Part shown: positions 9,686 to 21,128 of the stretch, in pieces
How positions within the stretch are numbered: position 1 is the stretch's first letter
Layout of the letters: every line of letters begins with the position of its first letter
Assembly: GCF_030817195.1 (NCBI RefSeq)
Contig: NZ_JAUSYZ010000001.1
Location: 1,736,001-1,800,000 of the forward strand
DNA: 64,000 nt
Source of the DNA: Arthrobacter globiformis
GTDB lineage: Bacteria > Actinomycetota > Actinomycetes > Actinomycetales > Micrococcaceae
Direction of reading: 5' to 3'
Notes under the pieces: model-generated
What the model saw: the letters and a program-made list of their open reading frames with translations, nothing else
The model's database searches: none
What the model was told of the DNA's origin: nothing
Made by a program: the position numbers and the translations under genes

Positions 9686-12241
9686 CTAGCCTTCCCGCAG
9701 GCGGCGAAGGCCGCTGCGGGTCCTGCGCCACAGTACCGAGGCGCCGTGCCCCGTCCGGCGCGCCGCCCGGCCCAAAACGCGGAGAGGCCATCCGGCCACG
9801 GATCCCCAGCGGGAGAGGACCGACCTCGGCAGCCAGTCGGCACGGAGCCGGCCGACTATGCCGGCATTTCGACGCAGCGCCCGCCGCACCTGGCCGATGT
9901 GCTCGACGGCGGTTTCCTCCGGCAGGCCGCGGCGCGAGCCGTCCTGGGCCGCGGGCCGGCCATACTGATGCCGCTCGTAGGCATCCGTCAGGACGGTCAC
10001 GGCCCGGTCGGTCTCGGCGTCGGGCCAGTATTTGCCTCCGGTATCTGCTCCGCTTCCGGTGTCTGCTCCGACGGGGTTTGACTCGGCCCGCAGACGCATG
10101 GCCGGGGACCCGCGCAGCCGGGCCGAGAATGTCCGCGGGGTCTCGCTCGGTTCAGGACGCACGCCGTAGTCCGTGGCCAGATCCTGGAGCTCCGACCAGA
10201 CGAGCGGCGGCTCGGCCAGCCGGTTCCTGCCGGTGCCCGTTCCCCTGAGGCGCCTTGCCCGGATGCCGCCGCGCACCAGACGGGGTGAGGCGGCCAGGAG
10301 GACCAGCAGCAGAACCCCGGCGGCAGTGTAGAGCGCGGGCGCCAGTTGGTTCCCGGCGTCGGCGGTTCCGCCCCCCGGCAGGGGCAACGGTGCCGGCGGC
10401 GTCGACGACGGTGCCGTGGCGCCGTTGCTCGGCACCAGGCCGTCATTGTTCTGGTCGTTGGTGCTGGCGCCGCCCGAGGTTGACGAGTCCTGCGCGTACG
10501 GCGGCACCACGCCGCGCGAAGGGGTGGGTTCAAACGGAACCCAGCCGAGGCCCTGGAAGTACAGCTCGGGCCAGGCGTGGGCATCACGGGCGTCGACTTC
10601 GAACTCCGGCAGCGCCCCCTGGCCGGCAACGGACACCGTGGCCCCGGTTTGCCTGCCCGGTGCGTAGCCGACGGCGATCCTGCTCGGGATGCCTTCGAGC
10701 CGCGCCATGACCGCCATGGCGGACGCGAAGTGGATGCAGTAGCCGCTCTTCTGGGACAGGAAATCCGCCAGGACGGACAGCCCGTTTCCGTCATACCCGC
10801 CCTGGACGGGCGACTCCAGGGAATAGGTAAAGTCCGGGCCGCGCAGGAACCTCTGGAGCGCCATCGCCTTGGCATAGGCTGTCCGGCTGTTTGCTGTGAC
10901 GGACTCAGCGGTGGTCCGAACGATGTCCGGAACGTTCGACGGCGGCCGGATGAACTCCTCCGGAACGCCCTGGACGGGTGCGGAGGACGCGTCCAGCAGT
11001 TCGGTGGTCAGTTTCGGCACCGAGGACTGAACCAGATACTGCTGGTTCCGGGAGTTGGTATCGGTGCCCTTGATGCTCAACGTCGCAGGATCCCAGCTCC
11101 ACCGCCCGGTCAGCCCGTTGACAGATTCGGGGGCGTACGGGACGGGGAGGTAGGGGCTGGTGAAGTCCCCGGTGTTCACCACCGTCACCTGCCGGGTCTG
11201 TTCGGGTGCCAGGATCTCGTGGCCTGCGTCCATCCGTCCGGTGCCTGCCCGGCGGCTGGCATTGCGGTCGTCCGGGGACCAGGACTCGCCGTCGAACCGG
11301 TCCACTGTGACCGAGCGCAGGTAAAGCGGCGTGGTGGCGTTAGTGGCGTAGGTGATCCTGCCCTCGCCCGTCGGGGTGCGCAGGCTGTTGCCGAGGCTGA
11401 TCATGGGGTTCAGTCCTGTGGCTGTACCCCAGGGGTTCAGCCGGGAGCCCTGGGGGAACGTGCCCTGGTCGAAGCCGGGAACCACAAGCTGCAGCAGGAG
11501 TGTGACCACCAGGGTCACGGCTCCGGTCAGGGCGGCCCGCCTGATCTGCCCCGGGTTGCGGGCAGTGTCCGCCTCCGTCCGCGCGTCGGGGGCAAACCAC
11601 TGGCTGGAGGCGAGGATCACCAGATAGCCGGCCGCCGTCACCACGAATCCCAGCCAGCCCACGCTTTGGGGCTTGATCATGGCCGGAACAACCAGCACCG
11701 CCAACAGGCCGAGTCCGCTCGTGGCGGGCATGCCCAAGGGGAGGGCCAGCGCATCAACGAGGATGACGATTAGTCCCAGTGCGGCGCATGTCACCAGGAC
11801 GATGCCGGCGTTGGGGGCTACCGGTGAGCTCTCGGCCAGCACTGTTTCACTGGCCCGGCGGAGGTGCCGGCCCAACGCGTCGAGGGTGGCCTGCGAGGGG
11901 AGGAAACCCGCAATGCTGTCACGCCGGAAGAAGGTGAAGGTCAGGATGAAGGCCAGGGACGCAAGGCCTCCCGCGGCCACCAGCACGGGCGCGGCACGGA
12001 AGGTGCGGAGCAAGGCCATGGTCAGTGAGACCACCACCACCGTGGTCAGGACCGGCAGGAACCACGCCCAGCCGCGAAGGACCCCGTTGAGGGACAGTGA
12101 CGCGCCGCAGACGGACAGCGCCACTGCGCCGGCCATGACCCAGGGAAAGGCACCGGCCCCAAACCTTCCGCTGCCGGGGGACGCCGGAACGGGCTGCGGC
12201 TGGGCATCAGCCCCCGGCTGCCGTTGTGATGTCAGTGTCAT
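9686..12241 (-). CDS. Transglutaminase-like membrane protein (TgpA/DUF3488 family)
   Basis: The 851 residues start with a DUF3488 block of about six membrane helices, then an extracytoplasmic region. The transglutaminase core follows: catalytic Cys in KSGYCIHFAS, His in DAHAWPELYF, then GWVPFEPTPS. A last membrane helix near residue 640 and a cytoplasmic DUF4129-like tail (YGVRPEPSETPRTF) complete it. ATG 12241 overlaps the stop of the DUF58 gene as ATGA, with GGAGGTAG upstream, so translation is coupled. MoxR-DUF58-transglutaminase sets are widespread in actinobacteria. A role in cell-envelope protein processing or crosslinking is an inference. Confidence 0.85.
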   Translation of the reverse strand: MTLTSQRQPGADAQPQPVPASPGSGRFGAGAFPWVMAGAVALSVCGASLSLNGVLRGWAWFLPVLTTVVVVSLTMALLRTFRAAPVLVAAGGLASLAFILTFTFFRRDSIAGFLPSQATLDALGRHLRRASETVLAESSPVAPNAGIVLVTCAALGLIVILVDALALPLGMPATSGLGLLAVLVVPAMIKPQSVGWLGFVVTAAGYLVILASSQWFAPDARTEADTARNPGQIRRAALTGAVTLVVTLLLQLVVPGFDQGTFPQGSRLNPWGTATGLNPMISLGNSLRTPTGEGRITYATNATTPLYLRSVTVDRFDGESWSPDDRNASRRAGTGRMDAGHEILAPEQTRQVTVVNTGDFTSPYLPVPYAPESVNGLTGRWSWDPATLSIKGTDTNSRNQQYLVQSSVPKLTTELLDASSAPVQGVPEEFIRPPSNVPDIVRTTAESVTANSRTAYAKAMALQRFLRGPDFTYSLESPVQGGYDGNGLSVLADFLSQKSGYCIHFASAMAVMARLEGIPSRIAVGYAPGRQTGATVSVAGQGALPEFEVDARDAHAWPELYFQGLGWVPFEPTPSRGVVPPYAQDSSTSGGASTNDQNNDGLVPSNGATAPSSTPPAPLPLPGGGTADAGNQLAPALYTAAGVLLLVLLAASPRLVRGGIRARRLRGTGTGRNRLAEPPLVWSELQDLATDYGVRPEPSETPRTFSARLRGSPAMRLRAESNPVGADTGSGADTGGKYWPDAETDRAVTVLTDAYERHQYGRPAAQDGSRRGLPEETAVEHIGQVRRALRRNAGIVGRLRADWLPRSVLSRWGSVAGWPLRVLGRAARRTGHGASVLWRRTRSGLRRLREG

Positions 12242-13662
12242 CGCCCTACCTCCGCCCCGCGGCGCACGTCCGCCGCAGCCGTCCACATCGCGGCCTCGCC
12301 CTCGTCGAAATACATCCAGGCGGCCGGCAGCGAGGTGGACGCCTCGACGGCGACAGCGCGCCAGCCGCCCACCCGCAGGGCCTCGAGCACGTCGTGGCAG
12401 TCGGCGGGTTTGTCCGTGATCACCACGGCAAACGCGTTGGCGGCGTAGCCGGCTGCGGGAGCGAGGGCCCGCGCCTCCGCGAGTGAAATCTTGCCGAGGA
12501 GCGCCAGGACCGGGCCCCGCATCCGGTGGGCCGCGAGTTTGTCCATCAGCCGGTCGTCAAAGACGGACTGGGCAGCGTCGGCATTTCCTGCGTGTTCGCG
12601 GCGGGCGGTGTCATGGTCCCTGCGCGCGTGATGCGGCCCCGTCAGCTGGATCGCGGCGAGGCTTTCGGCGATCGACTGCAGGCCGGCCGCGCCGCTGTAC
12701 TCCTCGTTGTCAGGCTCAGGGGCCGACGTCGAACGGTGGAAGGCGGGCTCACCCGCCGCGTCCAGGAACCGCAGCGAGTAGTTGAGCTCGGCGAGGTGGG
12801 CGCCCACGGACATGGCCGCCGTAACAGCCCACTCAAAGGTGTCGCTGGTGACGAGGTCGCTGCCGTCCTCACCTGGGCTGCTGAACACCGAGCCGTAACC
12901 CGAGGAATGGGCCACGAACCGGTGGTCCAGGATGACCGTGGCCTCGGGGGTCGTGACAGATTCCTCCTGCCTGACCATGAGGGCGCCGTGCCGGGCAGTG
13001 GCCGGCCAGTGCACCCGCCGCATCGGATCGCCGTGCCGGTACTCGCGCGTCATGACGTCGTCGTCGCTGGGGTTGGCCCTGGTCCGGGTGGCCGTGATGC
13101 CGTCGTTGCCCCGCGCGCCGGCAAGGCCGGTGGGCGGGAGTTCGACGGCGGCCGGCGTTACCGTGAGGGTGTCGCCGTCGTCGATCGAATGCCGGTGCAG
13201 CGACAGCCCGAACGGGTCCGTGAACTCGGCGCTGACGGGGCCGATGGTGAACTGTCCGCGCTTTCCCGACCGCAGGTGGTACTCATAGCGGCTGGTGCCG
13301 CCCGAGGCGGACCGGGCGGGAAAGCGGAACGCCGGGGATTCACCGAACCGTGGCGGCAACCGCTCCTCCATGATGACGCGGCCAGTGCCCAGCCCGGTCC
13401 GGGCGACGGCGAGCCGGACCGTGGTGACGGAGTCTGTCTCGACCGTGGAAGGGCTGAACTCCCGGTACACCCGGAACCGCGGCTTGACCACCCTGATGCC
13501 GGCCAGTGAAACGAGGGGGAGGACAACCAGCAGGACGCCGAGGGCAAGAAGGTCGCGGCGGCCCATGACCTGGGCGCACAGCAGCGAGACGGCGCCGGCT
13601 GCCAGGAGTCCCCAGCCCCGGGAGCTGAAGAGATGTCGGGGGAGGCTGTCCAGCAGTGCCAC
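12238..13662 (-). CDS. DUF58 (VWA-like) domain protein
   Basis: The 474 residues begin with two hydrophobic segments (about 15-55), then a beta-rich region and the DUF58 signature REYRHGDPMRRVHWPATAR near residue 215. DUF58 proteins resemble von Willebrand A domains and partner MoxR ATPases, probably as chaperone-like cofactors. The frame starts at GTG 13662, 14 bp after the moxR stop, and ends in an ATGA overlap with the transglutaminase gene. The three genes therefore form one operon. Confidence 0.85.
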   Translation of the reverse strand: MALLDSLPRHLFSSRGWGLLAAGAVSLLCAQVMGRRDLLALGVLLVVLPLVSLAGIRVVKPRFRVYREFSPSTVETDSVTTVRLAVARTGLGTGRVIMEERLPPRFGESPAFRFPARSASGGTSRYEYHLRSGKRGQFTIGPVSAEFTDPFGLSLHRHSIDDGDTLTVTPAAVELPPTGLAGARGNDGITATRTRANPSDDDVMTREYRHGDPMRRVHWPATARHGALMVRQEESVTTPEATVILDHRFVAHSSGYGSVFSSPGEDGSDLVTSDTFEWAVTAAMSVGAHLAELNYSLRFLDAAGEPAFHRSTSAPEPDNEEYSGAAGLQSIAESLAAIQLTGPHHARRDHDTARREHAGNADAAQSVFDDRLMDKLAAHRMRGPVLALLGKISLAEARALAPAAGYAANAFAVVITDKPADCHDVLEALRVGGWRAVAVEASTSLPAAWMYFDEGEAAMWTAAADVRRGAEVGR

Positions 13663-13676
13663 GGCGATGGTCCTGA

Positions 13677-14786
13677 CTAGTGGCTGTGACGGAGTTCGGG
13701 TGAGGTCCGCCCGGCGTTTGCCGTGTCCGTCATCTCCTGGCTGACCGGGATCCGGGCAAGGACGCTGCGGATCACGCCCTGCGGGGTCTCGCCGGTGCTG
13801 GCGGCCTTGCGGTCCAGGATGATCCGGTGCGCCAGCACCGCCTCGGCAACGGCCACGACGTCATCCGGCAGCACGAAATCACGGCCATCCAGCGCCGCGG
13901 TTGCCTTCGCGGCCCGGAGCAGCTGCAGCAGGGACCGCGGGCTTGCCCCAAGGCGCAGCATGGCGCTGTCACGGGTGGCCCGGCCGACGGCCACGGTGTA
14001 CTCCTTCACGGCTTCGGAGACGAACACCTGCTGGACGGTGGCGATCATGGCGGCGACATCCGCTGCCGTGACGACCGCCTTGACCCGGGCCAGCGGGGAC
14101 GTGGCCTGGTGGGTCTCGAGCATTTCGATCTCGGAGTCCTTATCCGGGTACCCCATGGAGATCCGGGCCATGAAGCGGTCCCGCTGGGCTTCCGGGAGCG
14201 GATAGGTCCCTTCCATCTCGATGGGGTTCTGGGTAGCCACCACCATGAAGGGTTCGCCGAGCTTGTAGGAGTGTCCGTCCACCGTGACCTGGTGCTCCTC
14301 CATGCATTCGAGCAGGGCGGACTGCGTCTTGGCGGAGGCCCGGTTGATCTCGTCGCCGATCACGATGTTCGCGAACACGGCGCCCGGACGGAATTCGAAC
14401 TGGCGCGAGGACTGGTTATAGATGGAGACGCCGGTGACATCCGAGGGGAGGAGATCGGGTGTGAACTGGATACGGCTGACGGAACAGTCGATGGTGCGTG
14501 CCAGGGTTTTCGCCAGCAGCGTCTTGCCCACCCCTGGGACATCCTCCAGGAGCAGGTGGCCCTGGGCCAGCAGGACCGTCAGCGCCAGCTTCGCGGCCTC
14601 GGCCTTGCCGTCGATGACGGTGTTGATGGCGCTGAGGATGCGTTCGCTGGCGGCCCGGAAAGCCGGGGCTTCCAGGGGAACAGTTTTGTGTCCGTTGAGC
14701 GGGTTGACGTTGCGCGCAGCACTTCCAGTGAGGCCCTGTCCGCCGGGAAGTGCTTCGTCGATCGTGATGCGTCGGTGCGGTTCCAT
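13677..14786 (-). CDS. moxR: MoxR family AAA+ ATPase
   Basis: The 369-residue ATPase carries Walker A VPGVGKTLLAKTLA, Walker B VIGDEINRASAKTQSALLE, sensor 1 VVATQNPIEMEGTYPLPEAQ and arginine-finger region QRDRFMARI. The C-terminal lid is present. MoxR ATPases act with DUF58 partners in assembling or activating protein complexes. ATG 14786 is chosen with AAAGG about 8 nt upstream. It is the first gene of the operon and divergent from tatD; the 188 bp between them hold both promoters. Confidence 0.9.
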   Translation of the reverse strand: MEPHRRITIDEALPGGQGLTGSAARNVNPLNGHKTVPLEAPAFRAASERILSAINTVIDGKAEAAKLALTVLLAQGHLLLEDVPGVGKTLLAKTLARTIDCSVSRIQFTPDLLPSDVTGVSIYNQSSRQFEFRPGAVFANIVIGDEINRASAKTQSALLECMEEHQVTVDGHSYKLGEPFMVVATQNPIEMEGTYPLPEAQRDRFMARISMGYPDKDSEIEMLETHQATSPLARVKAVVTAADVAAMIATVQQVFVSEAVKEYTVAVGRATRDSAMLRLGASPRSLLQLLRAAKATAALDGRDFVLPDDVVAVAEAVLAHRIILDRKAASTGETPQGVIRSVLARIPVSQEMTDTANAGRTSPELRHSH

Positions 14787-14962
14787 CAGCAACCTTTCAG
14801 CCCAGAGTGAAGCAAAACGAAGCGGCGGAGGTCTGCCGTTGCCCTCGTTGGGCGCTCACATCCGTCCGTAACCAGCGTACTAACACAACTGCCGTGGCTA
14901 ACAGAGAGTTCCCCGTAAATCTCCGGGTAATGCCGAGCGTCAGGCGGAGCCGGGACGGCCGC

Positions 14963-14968
14963 TAGGCT
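14963..14968 (+). promoter_or_regulatory. -10 box of a leaderless tatD promoter
   Basis: TAGGCT lies 6 nt before ATG 14975. The intervening GGAGGA is too close to the ATG to act as a normal ribosome binding site, so leaderless initiation at ATG 14975 fits better. Confidence 0.55.
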
Positions 14969-14974
14969 GGAGGA

Positions 14975-15862
14975 ATGCGGCATTCCCTGATTCCCCGGCC
15001 CTACCGGGTTCCCGGCACCGACGGCTCCGGCAGGCGCGGTTTCCCGCCGGCGCCCGAACCGTTGCCCGTCCCCGTGATGGACAACCACACGCACCTGGAC
15101 TTCCCGACTGACGATGTCCGGGTGGACATCGCGGCTGCCCTCGATGCAGCCGAAGCCGTGGGTGTCTGCGGCGCCGTGCAGGTGGGCTGCGACCTGGAAT
15201 CCTCAAGGTTTACCGTGCGCGCCGTCGATCTGGATCCGCGCCTTTTGGGGGCCGTGGCCCTCCATCCGAATGATGCGCCGGACTACGCCGCCCGCGGTGA
15301 GCTTGAGGACGCCCTGGCTGAGATCGAGGAGCTCGCCGCCCACCCCCGCGTGCGCGCCATCGGCGAAACCGGCCTGGATTTCTTCCGCACGGAAGGGGAG
15401 GGGCTGGCCCACCAGCGTTACTCGTTCCGCCGGCACATCGACATCGCTAAGCGGCTGGACCGGACCCTGCAGATCCACGACCGCGACGCCCACGACGACG
15501 TGGTCCAGGTTCTGCGCGAGGAAGGCACCCCGGAACGGGTAGTTTTCCACTGCTTTTCCGGGGACGCAGAGCTCGCCCGGATCTGCAACGGGGAAGGATG
15601 GTTCATGTCCTTCGCGGGGACACTCACGTTCAAGAACGCCACCAACCTCAGGGAGGCGCTGGCCGTGGCCGACCCGGAGTTGGTGCTGGTGGAAACCGAC
15701 TCGCCGTTCCTCACTCCGCATCCGCACCGCGGCCGCCCTAACGCCAGCTATATGGTGCCGTACACCGTGCGGGCAATGGCGGAATTGACAGAGACGGACT
15801 TGTCCAAACTTTGCGCCCAAGTCAGCGCAAATACCCTGCGGGCGTACGGATCCTGGGCCTGA
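14975..15862 (+). CDS. tatD: TatD family metal-dependent hydrolase (deoxyribonuclease)
   Basis: The TIM-barrel amidohydrolase fold is marked by DNHTHLDF (metal-binding HxH), the Glu in IGETGLDFFR, a His in LQIHDRDA, HCFSG and the final Asp in VETDSPFLTP. TatD enzymes are Mg-dependent 3'-5' exonucleases. A ~34-residue N-terminal extension precedes the first metal ligands; the promoter position supports it being translated. The order tatD-rpfB-ksgA-ispE matches mycobacteria. Confidence 0.88.
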   Translation: MRHSLIPRPYRVPGTDGSGRRGFPPAPEPLPVPVMDNHTHLDFPTDDVRVDIAAALDAAEAVGVCGAVQVGCDLESSRFTVRAVDLDPRLLGAVALHPNDAPDYAARGELEDALAEIEELAAHPRVRAIGETGLDFFRTEGEGLAHQRYSFRRHIDIAKRLDRTLQIHDRDAHDDVVQVLREEGTPERVVFHCFSGDAELARICNGEGWFMSFAGTLTFKNATNLREALAVADPELVLVETDSPFLTPHPHRGRPNASYMVPYTVRAMAELTETDLSKLCAQVSANTLRAYGSWA

Positions 15863-16130
15863 ATCGCCGCAGGCAACAATCCCAAAATACATACCTGGTA
15901 GGCAAATATTTTGGCCGGTTTATAACGCTTCGATTACAGTGAAAAACTATTAGCCGGGGTCGGGGAAGGCCTCCGGATGATGTAACTCACTTCGTGACAG
16001 GCAGGGCGCCTCCGGATGCCCTGCCATGTGAGTGTGGCGACGCATATGCCTGCGGCCTGCTCCGGCCTGTCCGGAGCCACCATGTCGGTGACCGCTGTGG
16101 GTACCCCTGTGCGTTTTTCCCCGTGCCCGG

Positions 16131-17315
16131 ATGGCTCAAAAGTTACGGGCGATCGTGGTCAACTTCTTCACGTCAGACGGCAAGTTCAGTTTCATCAAGG
16201 TCGGCACCCAGCTGGTGGTGCTCTCGGCCCTCGTGCTGGGGCTCGTTGCCTTTGTGGGCAGCAACAAGACGGTCACCCTGAACGTCGACGGAAAAGTAAG
16301 CTCCGTCCAGACCTTCGGCGGCACCGTCGAGCAGGTGGTGAAGAGCGCGAATATCGAGCTGCACCCGGCCGACCGCGTCTCTCCCGCGCTGGACGCCAGT
16401 GTTGGGAATGGCTCCGTCATCAACGTGAACATGGCGAAGGCCGTGAAAGTCAGCCTGGATGGTGCGGAGAAGACCGTGAGCACCACGGCGCAGGACGTGG
16501 CCGGGCTCGTGACCCAGCTCGGCGTGGCCAGTTCTTCGGAGCTCTCCGTGCCGAAGGACGCGCAGCTGGCCGTGGACGGTTCGTTCGTGGCCATCTCGAC
16601 GCCGAAGACCGTCAGCATCATCGCCGACGGCAAGGCCAAAAAGACCACCACCACAGCCGCCAATGTCGGCGAGGTCCTCAAGGACGCCGGCATCCGGCTC
16701 GCCGCCGCCGACCGGACATCCCAGCCGGCGCACGCCCCGGTGGTCAACAACATGGTGATCAAGGTGTCCCGCGTTACTGGCAAGACCGCCACCGTCACCG
16801 AAGAGATCGAGTTCCAGTCGCTGACCACGGACAGCGCCACCCTTCCGAAGGGTGAGGAGAAGGTCACCCAGGAAGGCGTTCCCGGCCAGACGACCCTTAC
16901 CTACAAGCTGGTCCTGGTCGACGGCCGCGAGGCCTCCCGGACCCTCGTCTCCAAGACCACCACCCGCGAGCCTGTGACCGAGAAGATCACGGTCGGCACC
17001 AAGGAAGAGCCCAAGCCGGCAGCCGCCGAGGCCGATAGCGGCAACACCGGTGCCGCAGCCCCGGCCATGATGAATGTGGCCATGTGGGACAAGATCGCCC
17101 AGTGCGAATCCGGCGGCAACTGGTCCATTAACAGCGGCAACGGCTACTACGGCGGCCTGCAGTTCGACGTCCAGACCTGGATCGGCGCCGGCGGCGGCGC
17201 CTACGCCCCGAACGCCAGCCAGGCGACCAAGGCGCAGCAGATCGACGTTGCCAACCGTGTCTACGCGGAGCGCGGCCTTCAGCCGTGGGGCTGCGGCTGG
17301 GCCGCCAGCAGCTAG
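16131..17315 (+). CDS. rpfB: Resuscitation-promoting factor RpfB
   Basis: This secreted or anchored peptidoglycan lytic transglycosylase wakes dormant actinobacterial cells. The 394 residues comprise a short cytoplasmic start, one membrane helix (about 22-43), three DUF348 repeats (about 48-215), a G5 domain (about 220-300), an Ala/Pro linker and the Rpf catalytic domain from about 320. The catalytic Glu is in AQCESGGNW and GYYGGLQF follows. The two Cys (QCES and WGCGW) match the family disulfide. ATG 16131 has no clear ribosome binding site, so the start is less certain. The 268 bp upstream contain an AT-rich patch (about 15880-15955) that may hold the promoter. Confidence 0.93.
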   Translation: MAQKLRAIVVNFFTSDGKFSFIKVGTQLVVLSALVLGLVAFVGSNKTVTLNVDGKVSSVQTFGGTVEQVVKSANIELHPADRVSPALDASVGNGSVINVNMAKAVKVSLDGAEKTVSTTAQDVAGLVTQLGVASSSELSVPKDAQLAVDGSFVAISTPKTVSIIADGKAKKTTTTAANVGEVLKDAGIRLAAADRTSQPAHAPVVNNMVIKVSRVTGKTATVTEEIEFQSLTTDSATLPKGEEKVTQEGVPGQTTLTYKLVLVDGREASRTLVSKTTTREPVTEKITVGTKEEPKPAAAEADSGNTGAAAPAMMNVAMWDKIAQCESGGNWSINSGNGYYGGLQFDVQTWIGAGGGAYAPNASQATKAQQIDVANRVYAERGLQPWGCGWAASS

Positions 17316-17361
17316 CCACCGGCAACCACCCGACGGCACCGTCCACGACTGAACGCCGGGA

Positions 17362-17367
17362 TAGGAT
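17362..17367 (+). promoter_or_regulatory. -10 box of a leaderless ksgA promoter
   Basis: TAGGAT ends 6 nt before GTG 17374 with no Shine-Dalgarno sequence, the same geometry seen at rsmI, tatD and pth. Confidence 0.55.
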
Positions 17368-17373
17368 ACCTAG

Positions 17374-18261
17374 GTGACTGACCCGACCCCCTCCGCCTCC
17401 GGCACCGCGCCCGCTCCACTGTTCGGTGCCTCCGATATCCGCAGGCTGGCCGGAGAGATCGGCGTCCGCCCCACCAAAACACTGGGCCAGAATTTCGTCA
17501 TCGACGGCAACACCATCCGCAGGATCGTGGCCGCCGCCGGCATCGGGCCGGAGGAAACGGTCCTCGAAGTCGGGCCCGGGCTGGGGTCGCTGACGCTGGG
17601 GCTCCTCGACGCCGCCAAGGCGGTGGTCGCCGTCGAAATTGACCCCGTTCTGGCTGCGAAGCTGCCGGAGACCATCGGGCAATGGCGGCCCGACGCCGCC
17701 GGCGATTTCCACCTGGTCCTCGCCGACGCCATGAAGGTGACGGAGCTGCCGGCCGAGCCAGCAGCGCTCGTCGCCAACCTGCCCTACAACGTCGCGGTGC
17801 CTGTGGTGCTCCACCTGCTGCAGCACTTCCCGTCGATCAGGCACGGCCTGGTCATGGTCCAGGATGAAGTCGCCGACCGGCTGGCCGCTGAACCCGGCTC
17901 CAAGATTTATGGCGTGCCCTCGGTCAAGGCCGCGTGGTACAGCAGCATGCGCAAGGCCGGCGTCATCGGCATGAACGTGTTCTGGCCTGCGCCCAAGATC
18001 CAGTCCGGGCTCGTGGCCTTCACCCGGCGGGAGCCCCCGGCCACCACCGCCAGCCGCGAGGAAGTCTTCGCCGTCATTGATGCAGCGTTCGCGCAGCGCC
18101 GCAAGACACTCCGTGCAGCCCTGGCCGGCTGGGCCGGCAGCGCCGCCGAAGCAGAACGCTGCCTGGTCGCGGCCGGGGTCGACCCCACCGCGCGGGGTGA
18201 AGTGATCGATATCGCCGCGTTCGCGAGGATCGCCGAAGCCCGCGCTGCCGCGGACGCCTGA
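17374..18261 (+). CDS. ksgA: 16S rRNA (adenine-1518/1519 N6)-dimethyltransferase
   Basis: KsgA/RsmA dimethylates two adjacent adenines in helix 45 late in small-subunit assembly. Motifs run in order: TLGQNFVIDGNTIRRIV, SAM-binding motif I VLEVGPGLGSLTLGLL, acidic VAVEIDP, and catalytic NLPYNVAVPV, followed by the C-terminal helical domain. The 295 residues are normal for the family. The start is GTG 17374. Its TGA overlaps the ispE ATG by one base, so the two are co-translated. Confidence 0.95.
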   Translation: MTDPTPSASGTAPAPLFGASDIRRLAGEIGVRPTKTLGQNFVIDGNTIRRIVAAAGIGPEETVLEVGPGLGSLTLGLLDAAKAVVAVEIDPVLAAKLPETIGQWRPDAAGDFHLVLADAMKVTELPAEPAALVANLPYNVAVPVVLHLLQHFPSIRHGLVMVQDEVADRLAAEPGSKIYGVPSVKAAWYSSMRKAGVIGMNVFWPAPKIQSGLVAFTRREPPATTASREEVFAVIDAAFAQRRKTLRAALAGWAGSAAEAERCLVAAGVDPTARGEVIDIAAFARIAEARAAADA

Positions 18262-19229
18262 TGGCGGTCCAGGGCCTGCGGGGGCGCTTTGCGGCAAGGA
18301 CCGTCCGGGTAAAGGCCCCGGGCAAAGTCAACGTCTCGCTGGATGTCGGGCCACTGCGCCCGGATGGCTACCACTCCGTGGCCAGCGTGTACCTGGCTGT
18401 GTCGCTGTACGAGGAAGTCGCGGCCACCAGCACAGCTTCCGGCGGCATCACCGTCAGCATCAGTGCCGACAGCACGCTGGACCTCGACGGAGTGGACATT
18501 CCGCTGGATGAGCGGAACCTGGCCTACAAGGCAGCCGCCCTCATGGCCGATGTGTCCGAACACGCCACCGGCGTGCACCTTGAAATCACCAAGCGGGTCC
18601 CGGTGGCGGGCGGCATGGGCGGCGGCTCCGCGGATGCTGCCGCCACGCTCCTGGCGTGCGACGCATTATGGAACAGTGGCCTGTCGCGGGATGAACTCGC
18701 CCAGCTCGCCGCCGAGCTCGGGGCGGACGTTCCCTTCGCGCTGCTGGGCGGCACGGCCGTGGGGCTGGGCGTGGGGGATGACCTGTCGCCGGCGCTGGCA
18801 AAGGCCCAGATGGACTGGGTGCTGGTCACGGCCGAGTTCGGACTGTCCACGCCGGAAGTTTTCCGTACCCTGGACCGGCTCCGCGACGCCGAAGGCCTGG
18901 ACGTCGAGGAGCCCACGGCGGTGGACCCGAAGATCCTGCAGGCCCTGCGCGGCGGCGACGCCGACGCCCTGAGCAGGGTGCTGGTCAATGACCTCCAGCG
19001 GGCCTCCATCGAACTCGCCCCCGGGCTCCGGGACACCCTTGGCCTGGGCGAATCCTGCGGAGCCATCGCCGGGATCATTTCCGGCTCCGGACCCACCGTG
19101 GCCCTGTTGGCGCACAATCCCGAAGCGGCAGAGAACCTCGCCGGGGAGCTGGAACGCAAAGGCCTCAATGCCCAGGCGGTCCACGGCCCGGTGCCCGGCG
19201 CCCGCATCATCTCCGATACGCTCCTTTAA
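18261..19229 (+). CDS. ispE: 4-diphosphocytidyl-2-C-methyl-D-erythritol kinase
   Basis: IspE phosphorylates CDP-methylerythritol in the non-mevalonate isoprenoid pathway. This GHMP kinase shows the substrate motif APGKVNVSLDVGPLRPDGYH, the ATP-binding loop PVAGGMGGGSADAAATL, and the third GHMP motif ISGSGPTVALL. The 322 residues are typical. It starts at ATG 18261 inside the ksgA stop codon. Confidence 0.94.
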   Translation: MAVQGLRGRFAARTVRVKAPGKVNVSLDVGPLRPDGYHSVASVYLAVSLYEEVAATSTASGGITVSISADSTLDLDGVDIPLDERNLAYKAAALMADVSEHATGVHLEITKRVPVAGGMGGGSADAAATLLACDALWNSGLSRDELAQLAAELGADVPFALLGGTAVGLGVGDDLSPALAKAQMDWVLVTAEFGLSTPEVFRTLDRLRDAEGLDVEEPTAVDPKILQALRGGDADALSRVLVNDLQRASIELAPGLRDTLGLGESCGAIAGIISGSGPTVALLAHNPEAAENLAGELERKGLNAQAVHGPVPGARIISDTLL

Positions 19230-19264
19230 TACTTTCCAACCTTCACAGCAGAAAGCAGTTCCCC

Positions 19265-21103
<1,839 letters not shown>

Positions 21104-21128
21104 GTGGTTCCGGGCTGGGTGCCGGAAG

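Noticed and set aside
15863..16130. c-di-AMP (ydaO-type) riboswitch upstream of rpfB
   Set aside because: Such riboswitches precede some actinobacterial rpf genes, so I looked for the conserved core. Only GC-rich stretches such as GGGGTCGGGG are present, and the diagnostic downstream block is missing.
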